64,000 nt of DNA. Origin: Cryoendolithus antarcticus. Its lineage: Eukaryota > Ascomycota > Dothideomycetes > Cladosporiales > Cladosporiaceae. Shown here in pieces: positions 10,535 through 20,102 of this stretch. The notes beneath the pieces are model-generated. The model was not told the DNA's origin, searched no databases, and worked only from the letters and a program-made list of their open reading frames with translations. The DNA lies in assembly GCA_002077065.1 (NCBI GenBank), contig NAJO01000018.1:806001-870000 (forward strand), in the 5' to 3' direction. A program made the position numbers and the translations under genes. Numbering within the stretch: the first letter of the stretch is position 1; each line of letters opens with the position of its first letter.

Positions 10535-13356
10535 TCATGCAATAGTAATCGGCACATCCGCAACGCACAACACACTCAACTTCAACATACCTGATTGCCG
10601 CTTGATCTGCTCCCTAGCCCACCTTGCCGTACTCTGCGTCCGTGGCGAGAACTCTTTGCTCGCACGCGTCTCTCGCGCCATCAGCGTGAGCCAATCGGCG
10701 CGGAAGAAGTGCGCGAATTCGCCGGAGGGGAAGGATTCGGAGATGTCGCTAATCGACAGGTCAGCAAAGTATGGTTGAGGGAGAAGGGAAGGAAGGAGGA
10801 GCATACCCGACGACACCCATGCTTGATCGCAGCAGACCTTCGGTCCTATTCGGGTCCTGGTAGACCTGCGATAAGAGCTGGAAGATCGCCTCAACATGCG
10901 GCTGCAGCAACTGCACTTTGTTCCCAGCGCGCATGGCGATGATGATGCCGTCCCAAGCATCCATGATTCCTTCGCGCAGTGACACGATGTAGTCCAGCAT
11001 CTCGAAGCTCGTCTCCTCTTGCGCCGAGATCCCAGCAGCTTGCGTGAGCACCTGCGCAACGACAGACAGGTATGCCTCGAAGTCGCCTCCGATAGCCTGC
11101 GCCACGTCGCCAAAACACTGCAAGATAGCAGGCTTGAACTGGTTTCCTAGCACTGCGCTGCGGAGGTTGTTGAGCAAGCTGTTCATCAGCTGATCGCAGT
11201 ATGGCTGCACCTTGTGCTCTAAGCTGCGGCTGATGTCGGAAACAAGTCCAATGGCCACGGAGCACAGCTGCGGCTCGTCCTGGTTGTTGAGAGCGCCAAG
11301 AAGGAACGGCGAGAAGGCTTGCATGTACTTCTCGAAATCGGATTCCATGGCGTTCGCAAGCGCGCCGATAGCGCCGAAGACCGTGTCTGGGACAGCGGAT
11401 TTCGAAGGTAGAGACTGCAAGAGAGAGAGCAGGAGCTGCATTATGCGATCGGCTTGAGGGGCGATCTCGCTCTCGAGGCGCTGAATGATAGTCAACACAA
11501 CAGAGGCGAGAGACGTTTGTATCTCCTCGAGTGTCAGGCGGTCTTCGACTGAGACGACTTGCTGTTGCATCGGGATCGTCTTCTCCAGGCGATCGATCAC
11601 CACGTCGCTGAGCCCGGCGACGATGTGCACAGAGTCGTTGGCGGAATTGCTGATGAATGCATTCAGCACCTCGTATGCCGCAGTCCTGAGCTGATTGTCC
11701 TGCGTTGACTCAGTGACAGCGAGTATCTGCTGAGCGCTCGCTTGCCAGTGCTGAGAAAGCGCATTTGACTGACAGCCAGGCTCGCCGGCAAAGCGGTCTG
11801 CGATGTTCATGAGCGCCCAACAGCAGCTACTAGCCATCTTGACATGTGATGAGAGGCCTTCGAATAGCGCGCTGATGAGTCGTGTGAGCGTCTCGGGGTC
11901 GATGGACTCGTATGCAGCTTCGCAGATTCGACCGAGTGTGAAGGCAACAGAGTCCTTGACTTGCACGACGCTGTCCGTCATCATGTCGATGAGCACTGGA
12001 AGCGCTTGGCGCACAATCGGGTCCAGCACCTTTTCATCAGGTCCCTCCATCATGGCGCCGAAGGCTGAGACGGCAGCGTCGCGGTAGTGCCAATCTGTAC
12101 CCTTCAGATGCTTCTCTACGAAGCCAAGCACTGGTGGCACGACCTGGCTGCCGACAGCCTGTGACCAAAGTGTTACAGCCTGGTACGCCGAGCGCGAAAC
12201 GTTGTACTCGTCGTCCGCAGCGTCCTCGTCCTGCTTCGCCATGAGCTCCAACAGAACCGGCACAACCTCGACAGTCGCTACGCGAGCAAAGTTAAAGTAC
12301 GGCCTCAGCTCAGTCGACCCCTCGTTACTCGCCTGTGCGTTGTCATCCTCGATACTGATCTCCTCTTCGCATACTGTGCACCAGAACTCCACAGCCAACT
12401 TGGCGACATCCTCCTCCTCGTTCTTCATGCCCTGGATCGTCAAGCCAAACAGCGCCTTCTCCATGTAGAACCGCATCTTCTCGTAGTACAGCCCCATGAT
12501 CCGATTCAAGCACCCATAAGCGCCCTGCTGAATGCGGATATCGTCCGCTTGTGTAGCCTCACAGATAACCTGCATGATATAGTTCCGCTCGCCCTCGTTC
12601 TCGAAATTGGTCCTAACAAATTCGAGCGAGTCGCTGAGAGCCATGATCGCAGCATTCCGGATATCGTTGCTCGTCTCTTCTTTCCTCGCGCCTTGTACGA
12701 CAGCCGTAAGGATGGCGTTACTGTGCTGCGCCAAGCTGTCCCGCAAGTCCTGATCGTCAGACTCGCAGATATACCCGATAGCCGCCAGACTGCTCTGCTT
12801 CTGCGCCGTGGAACCCTCGCCGACGTTCCGCACAAGCGCATCCATCAGCTCGGGCCATTGCTCGCGTGGGATCTCGATCGCCGCGATGGCGGCTATGAAT
12901 TGTGCTGCTGACGTGCCAGCGCGGATGTCTGAGCCCGATAGAGTGTCGAGTGCGTATTGCTTCACTTGGGCTTTGATTTGCGGGTCGATCTGTTGGAGCC
13001 AGCGGGTTTGGACTTCGCGGAGACGAGTGAAGTCGCGGGCTGAGAAGGAGTTTTTGAGAGCCAGGCCGGCGGCCATGCGGACTTGGGATTGGGCGTCATC
13101 TCTGCTGAGCTCGCGGGAGAGTGTGATGAGATAGCCGGCCTGGGTGGAGGTCACGTGTTAGTGGGGTGTGAAGGGGGAGCTGAGGGGAGGGGGTACGTAC
13201 GAAATCTTGCTCGGCGGCGGCAGACAGCTGTTGCTCGGCGGCAGCACGCGTGGCCGTGTCTATGGAGTATTGTCAGTACTACTCACTGGCATATCCTCCG
13301 TATCGCAGTCACATACCCGGCGACAACGTGCCCGCGAGCACCTGATTGACATCCAT
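10535..13356 (-). CDS. KAP95: Importin beta-1 / karyopherin Kap95 (four exons)
   Basis: The exons on the minus strand are 13356-13317, 13259-13201, 13139-10807 and 10748-10535, giving 881 residues against 861 in yeast. The first two short exons encode MDVNQVLAGTLSPD and the TRAAAEQQLSAAAEQDF helix, the usual HEAT-1 start. HEAT repeats fill the rest, and the end carries AFSPRT-like FSPRTQSTARWAREQIKRQ, the conserved Kap95 C terminus. The protein carries cNLS cargo with importin alpha through the nuclear pore and is released by Ran-GTP. The final residues are uncertain: a good donor (GTATGT at 10590) suggests a last intron to 10483, which would end the protein at 10448 instead. Confidence 0.93.
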
Positions 13357-14011
13357 GCTGGGCCAAAAAGTTGTGTGCTCCTCAATGCTCAGCTTCGTCG
13401 ATGCAGTACCGGAAGAAGTCTACACCATGCGCCTACTTAAGGTTGTATTGCGCTACGAAGAGAGTATCGTGTGCTGCTGTCGCCTCTGTATATGAGATAG
13501 AGCGTTCAGGCAAAGGAAATGTCAACAGTGCCCCACCGCCAGTCGGTCGTGCCTGTGCGTGCGTACGGCGGTTTGATGTCGGTGCAGATGCGCTTGGACC
13601 AGAGGAGCCTCTCGCTGCAGGGTCTGACGTATTCTCAGCCTTGGTGGTGTGTGATCCGGTCGGTGTGCTTGATTTCTTATTGCTTGGTAGGCTATCGTCC
13701 ACGATACTCCTGGTCGTCCCAGTACTTGTCTAGCTCTCAAATGCTTACAACCTGCCAAGTCGCAGCGTCGACTGATCAACTTTCCTCCATCGTCATTGCG
13801 AAGTGGCTTGCGGAATCTCCCGTCAACAGATCGCTGTCACGTGCTGTTTCAATTGCGTCTCTTGCTTGAGATTACAGGAGAGGGATGTGAGTAACGTTCG
13901 AAGAGTATGTGTACAAAGTTATCCTCCCACCCTAAAGCGAGTGTGCTACTACAATCAGAAGACATTACTATACCCAGTCCTACCTCCTTGCTTCCATCGA
14001 CCGTCTCCATG
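13357..14011. other. Intergenic, 655 bp
   Basis: This lies between the KAP95 start and the SUR2 stop (both on the minus strand), so it holds the KAP95 promoter and SUR2 3' flank. A short minus-strand frame near 13710 (DKYWDDQEYRGR) looks protein-like but is only 14 codons between stops. No gene is called. Confidence 0.35.
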
Positions 14012-15487
14012 CTACCTCCCATTCTCCACCCCCAACACCCCCGTCCCCTTCCCCTGCAAACTCTCACCAACCCTATCAGCAAACCCCTTCAACCCCGCAC
14101 TCGCACTACTCTGACTCCGCTTCCTCACACTCCTCCTAAGCGCCTGCTGCGCGAGCACCTCCTCGGCAGCCTCTTCGGCCAAGATCTTCCGACCGCCTGC
14201 AGTCGATGAAGAGTCGTCGAGGACTTGCTGCCGACCGCCGGCAGCTTGATAGAGCGCTTTGCCGCGTGGGATGGCGGGCTGGGTGACGGAGTGCGTTGTG
14301 CGGGCTGTGGAGGAAGCGTTGGAGACGTCGGCTGTGTAGGGTGCTGCGCCTTCGCGAACGCTTTCGGTCGCTTCCGAGCCAGTGATGGAGTTACTGCACT
14401 CGGTATCGATTTTCTTTTGCGCTGCTAGACGCGCGCGTTCGTAGCGAGCTGAGACATCCCCACCCGTCCACTTCGTGCCGAGGAAGGTGTCCCAGAACGT
14501 GAAGAACGGCTGGCTGAAGTTCGTCTTGATGCCCCAGCTTTGGTGGTGCACGTCGTGGTAGCCCGCATTGTTGCTTGTGAGGTGCTGAAGAGGGTCCCAG
14601 GGGAAAGCATACCCACAGTGATCGTCTACGGTCTTGATCGTGCTGATTGTGAAGAACCACATGCTCTGTCGCGTCGTCATGCCGGTTAGTGCGTAGCCGA
14701 GAGCTGCGCCGCAGGTATCCAGCAGGAAACCCTCGAATGGGTGGTTGTATAGCGCGCCGTACGCGTAGGGGACGTACAGTCGGTGGTGCCGTGAGTGCCA
14801 GGTCGTGTACATCCACTTATTCATGTGCATGGCCCGGTGAAGGAAGTACTGCCAAGTATCCACGATCAAGATCGCCACCGCGAACTGTATCGCTGGAATC
14901 CCCAAATGATATATCGCCTTTGCGACTTGGATCTCCCAGTCTGCGAACGCTGGCGCAACGACTTCTTGTCCACGCTGCAGCACGACCTGCGTAAGCTCCG
15001 GGTAAACGCCTCCAGCTAGAGCTCCGGACAGCATTGCATTCTCACTGCTCATGCTCTTCGCGTCCAGACCCACCAGGCTCAGCAGACCCGGAATGCCCCA
15101 TTGGGCTCTCCTGACCCACTGCGCCCACCACGCGACGTCCCATTCTTCCCTCCCTCCCATCGCTTCCTTGTCCAGCACCGTCAACGCAATTCCCACACCT
15201 GTCTGAATAACTTGCTGTATCACTACATCCCTCAGCACCTCCCACCGGCTGACACGGTTCCGCTTGAGCACCTCAGCCGGAGTGTGTAGTCGGTATTGTG
15301 GGAAGAGATCGAGTGTGTCAATTGCGTGAAAGAAGCCGGACATGGCCCAGTACGCTATCACTAACAGAGCAGGGCCAAGGTAGGCGTCGGATATCCATGG
15401 TAGGAGGGGCGGAAGAGGGTACAGGGTGTATTCAGGAAGAGGCGGAAGCGCGTAGGGCGAAGTGAGGTTCGCCATTGTGTCGGCCAT
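14012..15487 (-). CDS. SUR2: Sphinganine C4-hydroxylase (fatty acid hydroxylase superfamily)
   Basis: This is a single exon of 491 residues from the ATG at 15487. The di-iron histidine boxes are complete: HRAMH at 217-221, HSRHH at 231-235 and HDVHH at 311-315, plus DDHCG near 288. Several hydrophobic segments surround them. The enzyme hydroxylates C4 of sphinganine to give phytosphingosine in the ER membrane, using O2 and electrons from cytochrome b5. Yeast Sur2 has about 350 residues. This protein has an extra cytosolic tail of about 130 residues after the catalytic part, rich in S, T, A, R and Q and with no known domain. An upstream in-frame TTG is not needed as a start. Confidence 0.92.
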   Translation of the reverse strand: MADTMANLTSPYALPPLPEYTLYPLPPLLPWISDAYLGPALLVIAYWAMSGFFHAIDTLDLFPQYRLHTPAEVLKRNRVSRWEVLRDVVIQQVIQTGVGIALTVLDKEAMGGREEWDVAWWAQWVRRAQWGIPGLLSLVGLDAKSMSSENAMLSGALAGGVYPELTQVVLQRGQEVVAPAFADWEIQVAKAIYHLGIPAIQFAVAILIVDTWQYFLHRAMHMNKWMYTTWHSRHHRLYVPYAYGALYNHPFEGFLLDTCGAALGYALTGMTTRQSMWFFTISTIKTVDDHCGYAFPWDPLQHLTSNNAGYHDVHHQSWGIKTNFSQPFFTFWDTFLGTKWTGGDVSARYERARLAAQKKIDTECSNSITGSEATESVREGAAPYTADVSNASSTARTTHSVTQPAIPRGKALYQAAGGRQQVLDDSSSTAGGRKILAEEAAEEVLAQQALRRSVRKRSQSSASAGLKGFADRVGESLQGKGTGVLGVENGR

Positions 15488-16004
15488 GCAGTTGTAGAAG
15501 TAGAGGGACAAGTAGATTGGTATTAAGGCGCCCGAGCGGCGCTGTTATGTAGCTGCACAAACACTCCGCGCGAATCCGAGAGCTCGCTATTGAGGTGCCT
15601 TGGTGCACGCGGTCAGGAGATGAGATCGGGGTCACGTCGCTTGCAGAATTCGTGAGGCGGCGGCGTGATGTGATCGCAGTCGCGTTGATCGGAAGGAACG
15701 TATTGAGGTCAATTAGAATATGGTATGGCAAAATGAACAGGATGAGTAGGTAGTGGTCGAGCAGGCAGAGATGATGGGGCTGCGGCTAAGATTGATCGAT
15801 TCATGCACGTCAGGCTCGGCATAATGTTCCGGGTGGCAAATGGAACCTCGATGGAAGTAGGGTCATCGAGGCAGAGGTATCTCGTGTATTGTTGTAATTG
15901 TAGTAAGGATTTCGGACAGCGTACGTACTGCTAGATAACTAATCTCGTCTGCTTCTTATTTCTGGCGCTGGTAAACCCCTTCTATCTGGTCTCAAGCCTC
16001 GACC
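15488..16004. promoter_or_regulatory. Divergent promoter region, SUR2 / LysM gene
   Basis: These 517 bp separate two divergent start codons. No gene, RNA or repeat is evident. No specific factor site can be assigned with confidence. Confidence 0.35.
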
Positions 16005-16873
16005 ATGGCTTCCTCTTCGTGCGCCACCTGCGCCCAATCCTACTCCTCCCCCCTCGACCCCATCTCGGAGAAACCACTCTTCCCAGGCCGAGACCTTCTC
16101 TGTTGCGGCCGCTCAATCTGCGCCCGCTGTCTCAATCAGAACAAACGCTACGAGACCTACTGTCCATACTGCCAAATCTCTACGGAACCCTCAGCCCTAC
16201 CCCAAGGCCTCCGTGATCCGCCAGCATATTCGCCATCATCAAGTGACTGGACCGGACCTCCACCGGTGGACTCAGCGCAAGGCAGTGATGACGATGGAAA
16301 GCCGCCACCGTACTCGGCGAACGGGGTAGGGTTTACGGGGAGCGAGAAGGCTGGTGGCGAGGTGGCAGAGGATGTATTGCATTTCGTTACGCCGGACGAT
16401 ACGATGTTGAGTCTTTCGCTGGCTTATGGCGTGCCGTTGAATGCGTTGCGAAAGGCGAACAACGTCTTCGCAGATCACCTACTACAGGCGCGACGAACGA
16501 TTCTGGTGCCGGGCGAATACTACAAAGGCGGCGTATCGCTTTCGCCACAGCCGCTAGAAGACGAGGAGGAGCTGCTCAGGAAGAGCAAAGTGCGGAGGTG
16601 GATGATGGCGTGTAAAGTCGCAGAGTGAGTCTACTATTCCTATTCAGCTGACTTTCTTGCGCTGATGAACTGACAAGCATTGCTCCTTCGCTCAGATATG
16701 ATGTCGCCACTCTGTACCTTGAGCAAAACGAGTGGGAGCTAGAGGCGGCTGTTGAGTCGTATCGAGAAGACGAGCGTTGGGAGAAGGAGCATCCGCTCGA
16801 AGCCCAGCAAAGGGCGAAGAAGGGCAAGTCGGCGAAGGTGACCGGCATGAGACGATTCGTTGGGACGACATGA
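16005..16873 (+). CDS. Intracellular LysM-domain protein with N-terminal zinc-binding cysteines
   Basis: The exons are 16005-16624 and 16696-16873, giving 265 residues. The N terminus has paired cysteines (CATCAQ, DLLCCGRSICARC, YCPYC) that look like a treble-clef or RING-like zinc site. A proline-rich linker (PPPYSANG) follows. A single LysM domain comes next, beginning HFVTPDDTMLSLSLAYGV and ending with ILVPGEY. The last exon adds a helical tail (YLEQNEWELEAAVESYREDE) that resembles a UBA-like helix pair, and a basic end. There is no signal peptide, so this is not a secreted chitin-binding effector. It matches the widespread cytosolic LysM family (animal LYSMD-like), whose role is poorly known. 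Confidence 0.85.
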
Positions 16874-17123
16874 ACCAGTTTCGAATCGTCAAGATCACCA
16901 CTTCCTCGAAGGCCCTCGACCACCAGCTGCACGACTTGATGGAGTTACGATCAGATGAATGCATTGAAGGGAATGAATGCTGGGACTGAGAACGCTTGCT
17001 CGGCACATTCGACGTTGGCTTTCTGAGGCACATGGAGTTGGCCCAGAATCAAAGATCCCACGGCTGGTAGAGCTCAACAAGCGAGATGCGCCCATTACTG
17101 GATCTGTCCCACCACTCACACGC

Positions 17124-17290
17124 GCAATTCACATTACTTATCGCATTTCGCTGCGTTCTTCATCGATGCCAGAACCAAGAGATCCGTTGTTGAAAGTTTT
17201 GATTCATTTAATAAATCACTCAGACTGCAATGTTACGCAAGAGTTTGGTTTGGTAAGACAATGTCGGTCGGCGCGGATCCTGGACGAAAA
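17124..17290 (-). pseudogene. Ectopic rDNA fragment: first 75 nt of 5.8S rRNA plus the end of ITS1
   Basis: Read on the minus strand, 17198 to 17124 matches the start of fungal 5.8S rRNA for 75 nt (from AACTTTCAACAACGG to AATGTGAATTGC). It includes the binding site of the standard ITS2 primer. Upstream of it, 17199 to about 17290 reads like the 3' end of an ascomycete ITS1 (GTCTGAGTGATTTATTAAAT...). After nucleotide 75 the 5.8S sequence stops abruptly and the flanking DNA is unrelated: no rest of 5.8S, no ITS2 and no 18S end are nearby. The left edge is sharp; the right edge inside ITS1 is a guess because ITS1 is variable. It is a non-functional insert rather than an rRNA gene. Confidence 0.85.
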
Positions 17291-17301
17291 ACGTTGATGT
17301 C

Positions 17302-17520
17302 TCACCTGCTGGACTCGCAAAAGCACGAGCATGCGAGCTCAGCGAGATGAGCATAGACTTCGATTGGATTGATCTTAGGTGACATTGACCCGCCGAACGC
17401 TAATGCCATCAGCAGGAAAGGCGCCAGCACCCATATTAGGTTCGGTCGTTTGTGCCATGGTAGGTGTGCGACTCTTCCAAATCCATCCGTCGTCGGTCGA
17501 GTACGGTAGTTCGCTGACAT
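17302..17520 (-). pseudogene. Probable N-terminal exon of a lost MFS transporter
   Basis: The frame begins with the ATG at 17520 and runs 72 codons. Residues about 26-51 (PNLIWVLAPFLLMALAFGG, then SMSPKIN) resemble the first helix of fungal TetA-like MFS drug transporters (typically WLLPPFLLFTLAFGG followed by PKINLI). A GTGAGA donor follows the sequence CESS near the end. No continuation with the remaining eleven helices exists downstream on this strand; instead the rDNA fragment begins within about 15-100 bp. I read it as a truncated remnant. A small unrelated ORF is possible. Confidence 0.4.
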
Positions 17521-18272
17521 ACCCCCTCGAGTACTCCATGTACGGCCATGTCAAGAGAGGAGCCGAGAGGAAGCCATAGCAGTCCTATTGTGTGTGCAGC
17601 TTTTCATAACACATGCATCATCTCCCGAGTGTCCTCTACATGTCTTTGTCCAAAGGTCTGCGCGCACAGATAGACAGAATCGACACGTACATGCGCATGC
17701 CCGCGCCAATCCCTCCGCCGACGCACCATCAGAATCCCATCGCCTTCACGATACCGGGCGGCAGTCTTGCACGAGGCGGTTGGACCAAGCTAGTGGTACG
17801 CTTTAGCGAATATGCACCGTTATTGCTGGCGCCATCTGCCACGGGGCATGCTGCCACATACACCGCACAGATTCGCAATAGATTGAAGAGTGTTACCACA
17901 AGCGACCAGAAGTGCTTCTCCAGTTCTCCGCAAATCTCGGTGGACAATCAGCATCGCACGAAATGGCGCGTGGTATATATATATAGTGGGATATGTCGCA
18001 CTGTTAGAGCGTTTGGATGCATATCATTGTACAGTATCACGGCAATCCCGTTTACCAGGCTATTGTATTTTCCGCTCATGGAAGTATAGGCTTACGATCA
18101 TGTTGTATTCGAGCTTCTTCGCTCAGAGCTGTCACGTCTCGGCTCTGATTGGCTGTGACGCGGCATCTGTCATCACTTCCACCACCTCGCAAGGTAAGAG
18201 CATGGCCTGCTCACATCTTCCAGTCCTCCGTTCCTCACCTCGAAACGTGTAGCTCTTGGCACATACGCCACG
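17521..18272. other. Intergenic, 752 bp
   Basis: This stretch precedes the MFS gene at 18273. A plus-strand frame (17613-18089) is open for 158 codons but has no recognisable domain or typical composition, so it is not called. No RNA gene or repeat is seen. Confidence 0.35.
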
Positions 18273-19772
18273 ATGGCGCATCAATCAATATGGCGGCGTG
18301 CCAAAGACGAACTCGGCCTCACCACCCTCCTCGACTCCCCCGGCGACGTCCACCTCCTGCTCCTCACACGATGCATCCGGATGTTCGCCTATGGCTCTAG
18401 CACCCTCATCCTCGCCATCTACTTCGCCGCCCTAGGCCACTCAGACACCAAGATCGGGCTCTTCATGACCCTCACCCTCGTCGGCGATGTGGCCATCAGT
18501 CTGCTTCTCACGCTCGTAGCCGATAGACTCGGTCGACGCAAGATTCTCGTCGCTGGTGGGCTGCTCATGGCGCTCTCTGGCGTTGTGTTCGCGAGTTTTG
18601 AGAGTTATTGGATTTTGCTTGCCGCGGCGGTGGTGGGGGTTATCAGTCCGAGTGGGAACGAGATTGGGCCTTTTAGGGCTGTGGAGGAGAGTACGTTGGC
18701 GCATTTGACGGATGCGAAGACGAGGTCGGATGTTTTTGCTTTTTATGTTGTTGTTGGGACGTTGGGTGCTGCGGCGGGGTCGCTGACGTGCGGATGGCTC
18801 ACGCAGTCGCTCATCTCTGCCGGCTGGACGGAAGTCAGCTCCTACAGAGTGGTCTTCTGGGTTTACGCGATCGCAGGCTTGACCAAAGCTGGCATCACCC
18901 TGCTTCTCAGTGAGGCTTGCGAAGCGCCGAAACCCACGGCAGTCTCGGCAGATGGAGGGGAAGAGCAGCAAGCCTTCCTCCCCACCCAATCCACCACTCG
19001 CGCAACCCCACCACCGAAGAAATCCACCTCCCTCCTAGCGCAGATCTCCCCCTCCTCCCGCCTCATCTTGCTCAAGCTCTGCGGCCTCTTCTTCTTCGAC
19101 TCCCTAGCCAGCGGCATGGTACCCAACTCCCTCGTAGCATTCTACATGGAACGCAAATTCGCCCTTCCCCAGGGGAAACTCGGCACAATCATAGCCATAG
19201 CCGGGATCATGTCGTCTATTGGGAACATCTTCGCCTCCGCGATCGCAAAGCGGATCGGGCTCGTGAGGACGATGGTATTCACGCACTTGCCCTCCGCTAT
19301 CCTGCTTGCTTTGGTACCTCTCCCGCCCTCTGTGATCGTCACGGTGATCATTCTGGTCGCACGCGCAAGTCTGGCGTCCATGGACCAAGCGCCACGGAGT
19401 GCTTTCCTATCCGCTGTTGTGTTGCCAAATGAGCGGACGGCGGTGATGGGTATTGTGAACACAGTTAAGACTATGAGTCAGAGCTCTGGGCCGCTTCTGA
19501 CGGGGAGTCTGGCTCAGAGCGGGAATTTCTGGATTGCGTTCGTGGTTGCGGGCACGCTGAAAGCTGGGTATGATGTCGGGATGTTGACGATGTTCGTTAG
19601 TATGAGGCTTGAGGGGGATAAGTCAAAGGGCGGTGAGGTTGAGGGGGAACGGCACGAGTTGAGGGAGGCTTCTCAAGGACACGACGCGAGATTATCTTTC
19701 GATGATTTGTCTAGCGATGAGGATGCTGGGGACCATCGGAATCTTGCGGCGAGCAGGAAGACGAGGCCATGA
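18273..19772 (+). CDS. Major facilitator superfamily transporter
   Basis: This is a single exon of 499 residues. About twelve hydrophobic helices are split by a polar central loop (residues about 215-250, with PTQSTTRATPPPKKS). The MFS motif A sits between helices 2 and 3 as ADRLGRRK at 83-90. The tail after the last helix is acidic and about 60 residues long (LSFDDLSSDEDAGD). The sequence resembles the fungal subfamily with an ISPSGNEIGPFRAVEES stretch after helix 4, whose substrates are not known to me. It stands alone, with no biosynthetic cluster around it. Confidence 0.85.
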   Translation: MAHQSIWRRAKDELGLTTLLDSPGDVHLLLLTRCIRMFAYGSSTLILAIYFAALGHSDTKIGLFMTLTLVGDVAISLLLTLVADRLGRRKILVAGGLLMALSGVVFASFESYWILLAAAVVGVISPSGNEIGPFRAVEESTLAHLTDAKTRSDVFAFYVVVGTLGAAAGSLTCGWLTQSLISAGWTEVSSYRVVFWVYAIAGLTKAGITLLLSEACEAPKPTAVSADGGEEQQAFLPTQSTTRATPPPKKSTSLLAQISPSSRLILLKLCGLFFFDSLASGMVPNSLVAFYMERKFALPQGKLGTIIAIAGIMSSIGNIFASAIAKRIGLVRTMVFTHLPSAILLALVPLPPSVIVTVIILVARASLASMDQAPRSAFLSAVVLPNERTAVMGIVNTVKTMSQSSGPLLTGSLAQSGNFWIAFVVAGTLKAGYDVGMLTMFVSMRLEGDKSKGGEVEGERHELREASQGHDARLSFDDLSSDEDAGDHRNLAASRKTRP

Positions 19773-20102
19773 GGCCAGGTAGATACAAGGGAATGACTCT
19801 GATATAAATATGAATATTTCGCTTCGCTGCCAGTCGATTGTGGTCGGAGTCAGCACATCACACCTCAGATATCGTACTAGATAGGAAGATAAAGTAGACT
19901 CGGGGTAGGATGAAATGTATTCTCGGAGTAGGATGACAGTCGTAGTTCTCATGTGCTACCTGACAGGTAAACAAAACTGTGGGTGCTCGTCTCGGACCTA
20001 ACAAGAAATCCGCTCCGCTACTCGATCACATTATGATCCCTCATCTCCGCGGTGTCGCAGACTTTGCAGACACACAATGATATCCATCATCAAATCGCCA
20101 AA
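19773..20102. other. Convergent intergenic spacer, 330 bp
   Basis: These are the 3' flanks of the MFS gene and the bZIP gene. It is AT-rich near 19800-19830. Nothing else is recognised. Confidence 0.35.

Noticed and set aside
17613..18089. Plus-strand open frame of 158 codons before the MFS gene
   Set aside because: No recognisable domain, no intron signals and no typical codon pattern; probably chance.
18441..18989. Minus-strand open frame of 182 codons inside the MFS gene
   Set aside because: Fully antisense to a well-supported membrane protein; a shadow of high GC.
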